Below, piece by piece: positions 16,373 to 23,605 of a stretch of DNA of 64,000 nt. The stretch covers positions 1-64,000 of the forward strand of contig DASTYC010000046.1 in the NCBI GenBank assembly GCA_035765195.1. The letters run 5' to 3'. The translations under genes were made by a program, and so were the position numbers. Positions within the stretch are counted from its first letter, which is position 1. Each line of letters opens with the position of its first letter. Source of the DNA: CALAED01 sp035765195. Its GTDB lineage: Bacteria; Actinomycetota; Actinomycetes; Streptosporangiales; Streptosporangiaceae. The notes below the pieces were generated by a model, which was given only the letters and a program-made list of their open reading frames with translations, was not told where the DNA came from and searched no databases.

Positions 16373-18252
16373 CAGCACGAGCCGGCTCCCGGCGATCCGT
16401 TCGGCCGAGATTCCGTCGCGCGCTCCCGGTGGCCGGCGGGCAGGCCGGCGAAGCGCGTCCGGGCATAGGCGAGATCGAACCCGGTCACCGCGACCAACCG
16501 GACGCTGTGCAGGTCCACGCCGATCCGGTCGGGCAGCCGGAACCGGAACTCGATCGTCTGGTCCTCGGCCGGCACGGTCCGCGCCTCCTCGTGTACGCAC
16601 CGGTCGTTCGCCTTGTCGAAGAAGCGCAGGTACACCTGCACGCTGTCGACCAGCCGGGGCGCGCCGGCGGGCAGCCGCAACTCGGCGCTCAGCCGGAACT
16701 CCTCGCCGCCGGCGCCGACGTGGGGGCACCGGCTGACTTTCAGGCCCAGGCCACCGCTCCGGCGCTCGGCCACGGGACCGCACACCCAGCACATCTCGGC
16801 GAGGCGCTGGTCCGCGGCCGGCTCGCCGCGGCCGTAGACATGGGTCTCGGTCGGTGTGGCGCACCGCGCGCATCCGGCGCCGTCGCGGACCTCGGCCAGC
16901 ACCTGGTCGTAGTGACCGATGTCGAAGGCGTCCACGGTCTCCCGCGACTCCAGCAGCAGCCGGCTCACCGCGCGATCCCATTGGGTGACGCCGAACCGGA
17001 TCACAGCCGCCGAGCGCAGGAGCCGCTGCCGGGACTCACCGGACGGGCTGATCTCGGCCCATTTCATCGTGTTGAGGATCAGCCGCTCGATCTTTTCGAA
17101 ACGGTCGATGAGCGGCGCCGGCGCGGTGTCGTCGCCGAGCCAGGCACGGAGCGCGCGCAGCAGACGCCGGCCCCGCTCTGCCTGGCGCAGAGCCGTCACC
17201 AGCCAGTCGCGAAGCTCCACAAGACGGTCGTCGACTGCGACCACCGCCGGCCCGTCACCAGATCCGTCCGTCGCCGGCAACCGCAGGCACGGGTCGCCGT
17301 GCAGAACGAAGGCGTCCCGCTGGCCGATCCGCGCGCTCATCGCGTTCAGCCGGGCCACGATGGATCCCAATGGCCGCCCGGCGGCGAGCCCGCGGTACAG
17401 CACGTCGACCATCTCGTCCGGGGCGACCAGCGGCCGGATCGGGGCGATCAGCGCGCCGGCCCATCCCTCGATGAAGGACAGGGCCATGGACACCGGGGAC
17501 GGATAGAGCTGCTCGGCCACGTTGAAGCCGTTGCAGCAGACAAAGCAGACGACCGGCGCGGCCAGTTCGTCGGCGAAGACGACATCGGAGCGGGTGGCCT
17601 CGGCCCGCTTGCATCTTCTGGGCTCCCGCGCGCACCCCTCGTCCGGGGTGTCCGGGAACTCCGCCGGGTCGGGGAGTCCGCACACCACGACGCCGGGCAG
17701 CTTCGCGTGGCCGCCCTCACCGTGGCTGCGCAGGATCTTGGCCAGCGAGGGGCGGGTCAGCCGTTGGCGAAAGTCGGCCGGCAGCCGGCGGCTGTTCTCC
17801 TCTTGCCGGTGCAGCGGCGCGTCCAGCAGGTCGAGCCCGGTCAGCTCGGGCCGCGGCCGGCGCAGGGCCTTGGCCACCGAGAACGACAGTCCGGCCTCGC
17901 TCCGGCCGGACAGGAAACCGAGCGACCGCCCCGCCTCCCGGCAGGCGGCCGAGATGCGCGCGATCGAGGCCACGGTGAGCCGGCCGGTGAAGGCGACGAC
18001 CACGACGGCTTCTCGGCCGTCGCCTCCGGCTATCGCGCGGAGGACGTCGTCGATGGTGGCGCAGGACACCAGGCGCGAGCGCGAGGCCGCCGCGTAATGC
18101 CGTGCCGCGCCGCGCGTGCCGGCCCCCCAGGACAGGACCAGCCGCTCGCCGAACGCCTCGGGGGCGGCCGGTCCGAAACCCGTCTCCAGCACCTCGCGCC
18201 AGACCGCCGACTTCTCCGTGGACGCGCACCACCGCACCGGTGCGTTCACCAT
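16372..18252 (-). CDS. Caspase/CHAT-like (clan CD) protein of unknown role
   Basis: A 626-residue protein. Residues about 62-325 look like a caspase-fold (CHAT/C25-type) domain: a His-Gly dyad at 177-178 (RSHGEGGH), a following strand GVVVCGL, then ADELAAPVVCFVCCNG with the candidate nucleophile Cys239 or Cys240, and the late AFVLHGDPCLRL motif (318-321 HGDP) typical of these folds. The C-terminal half has paired cysteines (CARC near 475, CWVC near 500, possible zinc site) and a beta-rich end. ATG 18252 follows the upstream oxygenase stop by 4 bases. Caspase-like proteins are not known to me in nucleoside pathways; it may process the small protein at 18913 or have lost protease activity. This fold call is by eye. 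Confidence 0.55.
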   Translation of the reverse strand: MVNAPVRWCASTEKSAVWREVLETGFGPAAPEAFGERLVLSWGAGTRGAARHYAAASRSRLVSCATIDDVLRAIAGGDGREAVVVVAFTGRLTVASIARISAACREAGRSLGFLSGRSEAGLSFSVAKALRRPRPELTGLDLLDAPLHRQEENSRRLPADFRQRLTRPSLAKILRSHGEGGHAKLPGVVVCGLPDPAEFPDTPDEGCAREPRRCKRAEATRSDVVFADELAAPVVCFVCCNGFNVAEQLYPSPVSMALSFIEGWAGALIAPIRPLVAPDEMVDVLYRGLAAGRPLGSIVARLNAMSARIGQRDAFVLHGDPCLRLPATDGSGDGPAVVAVDDRLVELRDWLVTALRQAERGRRLLRALRAWLGDDTAPAPLIDRFEKIERLILNTMKWAEISPSGESRQRLLRSAAVIRFGVTQWDRAVSRLLLESRETVDAFDIGHYDQVLAEVRDGAGCARCATPTETHVYGRGEPAADQRLAEMCWVCGPVAERRSGGLGLKVSRCPHVGAGGEEFRLSAELRLPAGAPRLVDSVQVYLRFFDKANDRCVHEEARTVPAEDQTIEFRFRLPDRIGVDLHSVRLVAVTGFDLAYARTRFAGLPAGHRERATESRPNGSPGAGSC

Positions 18253-18256
18253 GCCG

Positions 18257-18916
18257 CTACTCGCCCCAGAACCAGACCTGGAGAAGCTTGCGTGACCGGG
18301 TGCTGCCACGGGGAATCGGGGTGACCGAGTGCCAGGCATTGTCGGTGCGCCGCAGCACAATCGAGTTGTTGGGCACCGGCGGGATCTCGGTGTGCACGTC
18401 GTCCGGCTCGCCGGAGCCGAGCACCCGGAAACACCCGCCCATCTCCCTGCTCCATCCGTCGGTCAGGTACATCAGATGGGTGACGATCTTGTGCGGCTTG
18501 TCGACGTGCGGCTGGAACCTGGAGCCCTCGCCGAAGCGCCAGAAGTGCGCTTGCATCCGCAGCCCGCGCACGTCATACCCGGTCAGGTCGCTGAGCCGTT
18601 CGCGATATTCGGGAGAGGTCAGATCCTCGGCCACTCCCAGCCACACATCGGCCAGCCCCGCGGGCTCGTGCGGATCCCGCTCGCCGAGCTCCAGCAGCGC
18701 CCGGGTGGACACGTTGTGCTGGTACCAGGCGTCGCTCCCCCTCTTGCCGATCGCCTCCAGGATCCGCCGTTGCGAATGCCACTCAAACCCGGTGTCCGGA
18801 AAGGCATCGATCAGGGTCCGCGGCTCGCGAAAGGCGCCTTCGTAGTAGGCCCACGGGAAAGGCTCCGTCCGGAAAACAGCGGCACCGAGCGCGTCCAGAT
18901 CGATGGTATTGCTCAC
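18257..18916 (-). CDS. 2OG-Fe(II) oxygenase (copy 2 of 3)
   Basis: A 219-residue non-haem iron oxygenase with the HxD...H ligands in FQPHVDKPHK (about residue 135) and NAWHSVTPI (about residue 195), and an Arg in RSRKLLQVWF that would bind 2-oxoglutarate. The start overlaps the stop of the small LigA-like gene (ATGA). It is related by eye to the oxygenases at 15754 and 21390; all three share the PH(V/T)D..K(I/L) core and the W(S/R)..xGG segment. In an octosyl-acid-type pathway these enzymes would do successive C-H oxidations and chain shortening of the nucleoside sugar. Confidence 0.85.
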   Translation of the reverse strand: MSNTIDLDALGAAVFRTEPFPWAYYEGAFREPRTLIDAFPDTGFEWHSQRRILEAIGKRGSDAWYQHNVSTRALLELGERDPHEPAGLADVWLGVAEDLTSPEYRERLSDLTGYDVRGLRMQAHFWRFGEGSRFQPHVDKPHKIVTHLMYLTDGWSREMGGCFRVLGSGEPDDVHTEIPPVPNNSIVLRRTDNAWHSVTPIPRGSTRSRKLLQVWFWGE

Positions 18917-19122
18917 CAGCCGACCCGCATCTGCTGGACGTGCCGCTCGGCCAGCCCTTCTTGCATGAGCGCGTCGATATCACCTTCGAGCAATGCCTTG
19001 AGCTGGGTTTTGGTCAGGTCATAATCCTTCGCCACATCCGCGGGGTTTAATTCCCACTGACGCTGCAAGTCGGGATCAGAAATGAGCTGGTCAAGAAGGG
19101 TGTTGACATCGGGCAAGGGCAT
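18913..19122 (-). CDS. 69-aa LigA-like small protein, unknown function
   Basis: A small acidic helical protein (MPLPDVNTLLDQLISDPDLQ start). Its pattern, a short helix with SDPDLQRQW, then YDLTKTQLKALLEGDIDALMQEGL, resembles the LigA-type helical domain of extradiol dioxygenase small subunits, which also occurs in some leader-peptide-like small proteins. The stop overlaps the next oxygenase gene, so the two are made together. It contains one rare TTA codon (L25, 19048-19050). It could be a subunit or scaffold for the oxygenase, or a ribosomal peptide precursor; the C-terminus ERHVQQMRVGW gives no clear core peptide. Function is not known. Confidence 0.65.
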   Translation of the reverse strand: MPLPDVNTLLDQLISDPDLQRQWELNPADVAKDYDLTKTQLKALLEGDIDALMQEGLAERHVQQMRVGW

Positions 19123-19169
19123 CCTTTTGACCCCCAGAACCGGCTTAAACGGTCACACCAACACAAAAC

Positions 19170-19200
19170 ACCCTAACGCCTCCTCGGTGATCCTCGTCAA
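19170..19200 (-). promoter_or_regulatory. Candidate promoter for the LigA-like/oxygenase operon
   Basis: On the minus strand, TTGACG (19200-19195) and TAGGGT (19175-19170) are spaced 19 bases, within the 92-base gap between the aminotransferase and the small protein gene. The gap is AT-richer than its surroundings. The spacing is slightly long for a housekeeping promoter, so read-through from the aminotransferase promoter is also possible. Confidence 0.35.
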
Positions 19201-19214
19201 GGCAAGGGCAGATC

Positions 19215-20285
19215 TTAATCGGCCAGCGCCGCCCGCAGCGCGGCCAGCGCCGCCCGGGTGGTGGACAGGTCACCGACCGTGAAGCGCAGGCAGCCGCCCA
19301 GGCCGTCCAGCGGCGAGAGGTCACGGACCCGGTAGCCGGTGAGCGACAGCCGCCGCGCGGCCCGCTTCGCCCGCGCCGGCGAGCCGACGCGAACAGTGAC
19401 GAAGTTGCCCCCGGAGGGCATCGGGGACAGCCCGAGAATCCGCAGGGCCCCCGCGGCTTCGGTGCGAGCCGCCTTGACGTCGGCCCAGATCTGCGCCAGC
19501 ACCCGCGGCTGGTCCAGGACGGCGCCCGCCACCAGCATCGTCGCGCCCGACACGGCGTGTTCCAAGCGACCCTCGGCCAGCACCCGAACCCGCTCCGGCG
19601 CGCCGGCGAGCAGCGCCATCCGGGCGCCGGCCAGCCCGTGCGACTTGGACAGCGACTGGACCACCAGAACCCGGTCGCCGCGTCGGCGCAGGTGCCTGGT
19701 GAGTTCCCCGTCGAACGCCTGGTAACAGGCGTCGATGACGAGCAGGTGCCCGCGCTCCCCGGCCACCTCGCACAACTCGTCGAGTCGGTGGGAGGGCAGC
19801 GACCACCCCACTGGGCCGTTGGGAGTGCTGACGGCGATCAACGCCCCGGCCCGCGACCGGGCGGCGGCCAGCAGCAGTTCCGCCTGCTCCGCGCCGTCCC
19901 CTGCGGGGCTGCGCACCCGCTGCACCGGCAGCCCGCACTCGGCGGCGACCTGCTCCCAGGCGTCGTAGTTGGGGTACTGCAACAGCAGGCGGCCGCCCGT
20001 GCCGTGCGCGGCCACATAGCCGCGGCAAATGCTCCTTAACGCCGAATCCGATCCCGGGGTGACGATGAATTCGTCGGTGTTCAGCCCGAACCGGTCACCA
20101 ATGATGCCGATCGTCTCCGTCGTGGCCGGATATCGTCGCACCGCTTCGGCGGTTACCTTGGAAAGCGCGGCTGTCAAAAGCTCGTCGATGCGAGGATGCA
20201 GCAGTTCGTTGCTGCTCAGGTTGATCCGCGGATCCACCGCACGGCGCTTGAACGCGGCCGAGACGGTGGCTGCATCTGGAGCCAT
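19215..20285 (-). CDS. PLP aminotransferase, HisC-like (NikK/PolI-like candidate)
   Basis: A 356-residue class I/II aminotransferase of the histidinol-phosphate type. Marks are INLSSNELLHPRI near residue 21, VTPGSDSALR near 75, the PLP-ring segment STPNGPVGW, and SLSKSHGLAGAR with the Schiff-base Lys. ATG 20285 is chosen because AGGGA lies 6 bases upstream; GTG 20321 would sit in the promoter region. It holds a TTA codon (L83, 20037-20039). In polyoxin and nikkomycin pathways an enzyme of this family (PolI/NikK) installs the 5'-amino group of aminohexuronic acid. The same job on a C-nucleoside is inferred from the gene set. Confidence 0.82.
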   Translation of the reverse strand: MAPDAATVSAAFKRRAVDPRINLSSNELLHPRIDELLTAALSKVTAEAVRRYPATTETIGIIGDRFGLNTDEFIVTPGSDSALRSICRGYVAAHGTGGRLLLQYPNYDAWEQVAAECGLPVQRVRSPAGDGAEQAELLLAAARSRAGALIAVSTPNGPVGWSLPSHRLDELCEVAGERGHLLVIDACYQAFDGELTRHLRRRGDRVLVVQSLSKSHGLAGARMALLAGAPERVRVLAEGRLEHAVSGATMLVAGAVLDQPRVLAQIWADVKAARTEAAGALRILGLSPMPSGGNFVTVRVGSPARAKRAARRLSLTGYRVRDLSPLDGLGGCLRFTVGDLSTTRAALAALRAALAD

Positions 20286-20306
20286 CTGTTCCCTGTCTTC
20301 GCGCCC

Positions 20307-20334
20307 TTGATAATCGCCCACTATAGGTTAGGCT
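20307..20334 (+). promoter_or_regulatory. Divergent promoter region; leaderless start likely for the TruD-like gene
   Basis: TTGATA (20307-20312) and TAGGCT (20329-20334) are spaced 16 bases, which puts the expected transcription start at about 20341-20344, at or next to the TruD-like ATG. No purine-rich ribosome site precedes that ATG, so the message is probably leaderless. On the other strand the same 58-base gap holds a TATAGT-like box for the aminotransferase. One regulator bound here could control both operons. Confidence 0.45.
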
Positions 20335-20343
20335 GCGCTATCG

Positions 20344-21393
20344 ATGGGCGACCCCGTGATTCTCAAGTACCTGCCCAATGACTTCCTTGTCCGAGAGAAC
20401 CTGATCGTTGACCTCACTTCCGCCGCCGAAGCCAGTCAGCAGTACTTACTGCTGCGTAAGTATGGCTTTACTACGATGGAAGCCATTCGGCTGGTCGCGG
20501 ACAGATTGGGGTTGACCTGGGCCGATGTCACCTACGGCGGGCTCAAGGACGAGGACGCGGTGACCGAGCAGCTGGTCGCGGTGCCGATGGACGCGCCGGT
20601 CGACACGCTGCCCGCGGCCGACAACCTGTCCAGTTGGCCGCTCGTCAGGGAACCGGACCGGTGGCTGGAGCTGAGGCACTACGGCTACGGCACCGAACCG
20701 CTGCAGATCGGCCGGCTGGAGGGCAACGCCTTCCGGATCGTGGTACGGAACGTGGAAGGTCGCACCGCCGCGCGATTCGCCCTCGAACGCAAGATGACGT
20801 CGTTCTTTCTCAACTTCTACGACACCCAGCGCTTCGGGGTTCCGAATGGACCGAAGCGCACGCACCTGGTCGGCTCGGCCATCCTGGAGGGCCGGTGGGA
20901 CGACGCCCTCACCGAGCTGATCGGCCTGCGCGCCCCAGAGAGCCGCGACGCCGAGGACTGGACCGGGCCGGCACCGGAGTTCTTCGCCCGGCTCGATCCG
21001 CGGACCGTCTCGTTCTACCTGGCCGCGCACGCCTCGCACCGGTGGAACGGCTCTTTGTCGGCCCTGGTCGAGGAAACCTGCCCGGACGAGCACTTCCCGA
21101 TAGCGGTCGACGGGGTCGCCTACCGGTACGTGACCTCGCCGCGGGCGGCGACGAAGGTCCTGGCCAAAGCCACCATGCTGCCGTACATGAAGTACACGTT
21201 CGTCGACGGCGCACCGACCGAGCAGCGGTCCCAGCGCACCACGGTGGTGCAGACATCGATGACCGTGGAGACGGTCACCGACGACAGGGAGATCGTTGGA
21301 AGGTCCAGCGTCTGCCTGCGCTTCTTTCTGCCCTCGGGCAGCTACGCCACCGCGGCCGTCCGCCAGGTGATGTCGTACGGAGGATCGACGTGA
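20344..21393 (+). CDS. TruD-family pseudouridine synthase
   Basis: A 349-residue TruD-type enzyme. Three family motifs are present in order: YGGLKDEDAVTEQ with the catalytic Asp69, IGRLEGNAFRIVVR near 122-135, and NFYDTQRFG at 157-165. The N-terminus (ILKYLPNDFLVREN) and length also fit. TruD normally makes pseudouridine-13 in tRNA and is uncommon in actinomycetes; inside biosynthetic clusters TruD relatives make the C-glycosidic base of pseudouridimycin and malayamycin. Here it is the first gene of the plus operon and overlaps an oxygenase, so a biosynthetic role is likely. A TTA codon (L35, 20446-20448) may place it under bldA control. The substrate (UMP, RNA or other) cannot be read from sequence. 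Confidence 0.88.
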   Translation: MGDPVILKYLPNDFLVRENLIVDLTSAAEASQQYLLLRKYGFTTMEAIRLVADRLGLTWADVTYGGLKDEDAVTEQLVAVPMDAPVDTLPAADNLSSWPLVREPDRWLELRHYGYGTEPLQIGRLEGNAFRIVVRNVEGRTAARFALERKMTSFFLNFYDTQRFGVPNGPKRTHLVGSAILEGRWDDALTELIGLRAPESRDAEDWTGPAPEFFARLDPRTVSFYLAAHASHRWNGSLSALVEETCPDEHFPIAVDGVAYRYVTSPRAATKVLAKATMLPYMKYTFVDGAPTEQRSQRTTVVQTSMTVETVTDDREIVGRSSVCLRFFLPSGSYATAAVRQVMSYGGST

Positions 21394-22031
21394 CGGAATC
21401 CGCGATGCTCATGAGCCGGCTCTCCGCGCGGTTGCCGGCCGCCATGGCGCGGGCCGCCCTGGACCCTTCACCCTGGCCGCACGCCTACCTCGCCGACGTC
21501 CTGCCGGCCGATGTCGCGCTGCGGCTGTCCCGGTCGTTCGGCCGGTTCGACATGGACTCCTGTGAGGAGACGCGCCGGGCCAAGTCCTACCGGTTCCGGA
21601 CCACGCGGCTGGATCGGGCCGATCCCGCCCAGGTGGCCGGCACCGCCTGGATGCCGGTCATCGAGGTCCTCTCCGCCCCGGAGTACCGGAGCGCGATCAG
21701 CACACTGACCGGGGTGCGCCTCGACGACGCCGACGTCACACTGAGCCTGTGGGAATACCAGGCCGGTGACTGGCTGGCGCCCCACGTGGACAAGCCCGAC
21801 AAGCTCGTCACACAAATCTTCTACCTCACCGAAGGGTGGCGGGAGGGCGACGGGGGGCGCCTACTGATCATGAAAACGGCCGACCCGTCATCGGTGGTGC
21901 GGGTTCTGCCCCCGCGCCTGGGCAGCAGCGCGGTCCTGGTGACCTCAGGCACCTCCTGGCACGCGGTCGAGGCGCCTCGGCCGGGGGCCGCCGGACGGCG
22001 GTCGATCACGGTGACGTTCTGGCGCACCTGA
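21390..22031 (+). CDS. 2OG-Fe(II) oxygenase (copy 3 of 3)
   Basis: A 213-residue oxygenase whose GTG start overlaps the stop of the TruD-like gene (GTGA). Iron ligands are in APHVDKPDK (about residue 133) and TSWHAVEAP (about residue 192); GRRSITVTFWRT ends the protein with the 2OG-binding Arg. The N-terminus SPWPHAYLADVLPADVALRL serves as the reference for the truncated copy at 15754. Direct coupling to the pseudouridine synthase suggests it acts on the C-nucleoside or its extended derivative. Confidence 0.85.
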   Translation: MTESAMLMSRLSARLPAAMARAALDPSPWPHAYLADVLPADVALRLSRSFGRFDMDSCEETRRAKSYRFRTTRLDRADPAQVAGTAWMPVIEVLSAPEYRSAISTLTGVRLDDADVTLSLWEYQAGDWLAPHVDKPDKLVTQIFYLTEGWREGDGGRLLIMKTADPSSVVRVLPPRLGSSAVLVTSGTSWHAVEAPRPGAAGRRSITVTFWRT

Positions 22032-22086
22032 CAGGTCCTACAATTGGGCGGATCGGCGGACGAGAGCACTCGGGGATCGGACAGGG

Positions 22087-22659
22087 ATGGCGGAAACGGG
22101 CATGGTACCGAGGCGCATCGTCGTGATCGGCACCAGTGGCTCCGGCAAGTCGACCATGGCAGGGGCGCTCGCCTCGCTCTCGGGCGCGCCCCACATCGAG
22201 CTCGATTCGCTGTATCACGGTCCGAACTGGACACCGGCGGCGCCAGAGGTGTTCGCCGGCCGGGTCGGCGAACTGGCCGAGCGGCCCCGTTGGGTATTCG
22301 ACGGCAATTACATCGACCGGGTGGGCCATAGCCTCTGGCCGCGCGCCGACCTCATCGTCTGGATGGATCTGCCGCTCACCGTCATCTTGCCCCGGCTGGT
22401 CAGGCGCAGCCTGCGCCGCATCCTGCACCGTACCGAGCTGTGGCATGGCAACAGGGAGGGGTGGTCGGCGCTGTTCGGCCGGTACTCCGTGCTCGGCTGG
22501 GCGGTCCGGTCACACCGGCGCCACCGGCGTGAGCTGCCCGTGCTGTTGGCCGACCTGGCCCGCGGCGGGGTCCGCGTGGTCCGGCTGCGCTCGGCCGCGC
22601 AGGCCCGCGACTGGCTGGCCGCCGAAGTCCGCGCCGACACGCCGCCGGTTCAATCCTGA
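22087..22659 (+). CDS. P-loop kinase, adenylate-kinase/FlaR-like (copy 2)
   Basis: A 190-residue kinase with Walker A GTSGSGKSTMAGAL (about residue 14), IELDSLYHGPNW and DGNYIDRVGH, paralogous to the kinase at 15095. The LHRTELWHGNRE segment with a following RY/H-rich stretch is typical of the FlaR-like group. ATG 22087 follows ACAGGG. It lies in the TruD-oxygenase operon. A nucleoside or nucleotide as phosphate acceptor is inferred from context; pseudouridimycin clusters also carry an adenylate-kinase-like gene. One copy may add and hold a protecting phosphate on the sugar while the other acts at another position. Confidence 0.78.
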   Translation: MAETGMVPRRIVVIGTSGSGKSTMAGALASLSGAPHIELDSLYHGPNWTPAAPEVFAGRVGELAERPRWVFDGNYIDRVGHSLWPRADLIVWMDLPLTVILPRLVRRSLRRILHRTELWHGNREGWSALFGRYSVLGWAVRSHRRHRRELPVLLADLARGGVRVVRLRSAAQARDWLAAEVRADTPPVQS

Positions 22660-22669
22660 GAGCGGCGCG

Positions 22670-23605
22670 GTGCGCTACGTCTGTCTGGGGCGGTCCGGTC
22701 TGCGCATCTCCGCGCTCGGGCTCGGCTGCGGCGGCCTCGGCACCCGGGTGACGGGCGCGGCGGCCGAGCATCTCGTCAAGTCCGCATTGGACCTCGGCGT
22801 CAACCTCTTCGACACCGCCGACGTGTACGGAAAAGGCGCAGGCGAGGAGGCCCTCGGCCGCGCTCTGGGCGGCGATCGCGACCATGCGGTGGTGGCGACC
22901 AAGGTGCGTTGGGCGGTCGGCGACGGCCCGAACGACCGAGGCGCGTCCCGGATCCATATCAGGGCCGCGGTGGAGGCGAGCCTGCGCCGGCTGGGCACCG
23001 ACCGCATCGACCTCTATCAGGTGCACGCTCCGGACCCCGGCACACCGATCGACGAGACGATCTCCGCGCTCGACGGTCTGGTCACCAGCGGCAAGGTGCT
23101 CTACATCGGGTTGTCGAACTTCGCCGGCTGGCAGCTCGTCGACGCGCACTGGCAGACGGTGCTGGCCGGGCGTACCCGCTTTGTCAGCACGCAGGCGCCC
23201 TACAGCCTGCTCGCCCGCGGCGCCGAGCACGAGTTGCTGCCGGCGGCGCGGCACTGTGGGGTCGGATTCCTGGCCTGCCTCGTGCTGGCCCGCGGCTACC
23301 TGGCCGGCGGCTTCGATGACGACACCGACCCGGCGACGCTGACGGCCCGGCAGCGTGCCTATCTGACCCCGGTCAACCGCCGCAGGCGCGACCTGATCGC
23401 CGGGTTCGCCGCCGCGCGGGGCCGCACGCTCGCTGAGGTGGCCCTCGCCGCCGCCGCGGGCCGGCCCGGGGTGACCGGCCTGCTGGTCGGGGCCAGTTCC
23501 GCCGAGCAGCTCACGGCCAACGCCAAGGTGTTCGAGCACGGGTTGACCGACGAGGACGTCGCCGAGTTGCTCGCCGAACTCGACCGGCTGGAAGTCAGCG
23601 GGTGA
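22670..23605 (+). CDS. Aldo-keto reductase
   Basis: A 311-residue NADPH-dependent aldo-keto reductase. The catalytic tetrad is visible: Asp and Tyr in FDTADVYGKG (about residue 45), Lys in VVATKVRW and His in LYQVHAPDPGTP. The GLSNFAGWQL and LLVGASSAEQL segments fit the beta/alpha barrel and cofactor site. GTG 22670 starts the protein 10 bases after the kinase stop. It overlaps the convergent enolpyruvyltransferase by 11 bases. It may reduce a keto sugar intermediate formed by the oxygenases (inference). Confidence 0.88.
   Translation: MRYVCLGRSGLRISALGLGCGGLGTRVTGAAAEHLVKSALDLGVNLFDTADVYGKGAGEEALGRALGGDRDHAVVATKVRWAVGDGPNDRGASRIHIRAAVEASLRRLGTDRIDLYQVHAPDPGTPIDETISALDGLVTSGKVLYIGLSNFAGWQLVDAHWQTVLAGRTRFVSTQAPYSLLARGAEHELLPAARHCGVGFLACLVLARGYLAGGFDDDTDPATLTARQRAYLTPVNRRRRDLIAGFAAARGRTLAEVALAAAAGRPGVTGLLVGASSAEQLTANAKVFEHGLTDEDVAELLAELDRLEVSG

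Noticed and set aside
20634..22031. Oxygenase frame extended back to 20634
   Set aside because: The extra part is a shadow of the TruD-like gene; GTG 21390 overlaps the TruD stop and begins where homology-like sequence begins.
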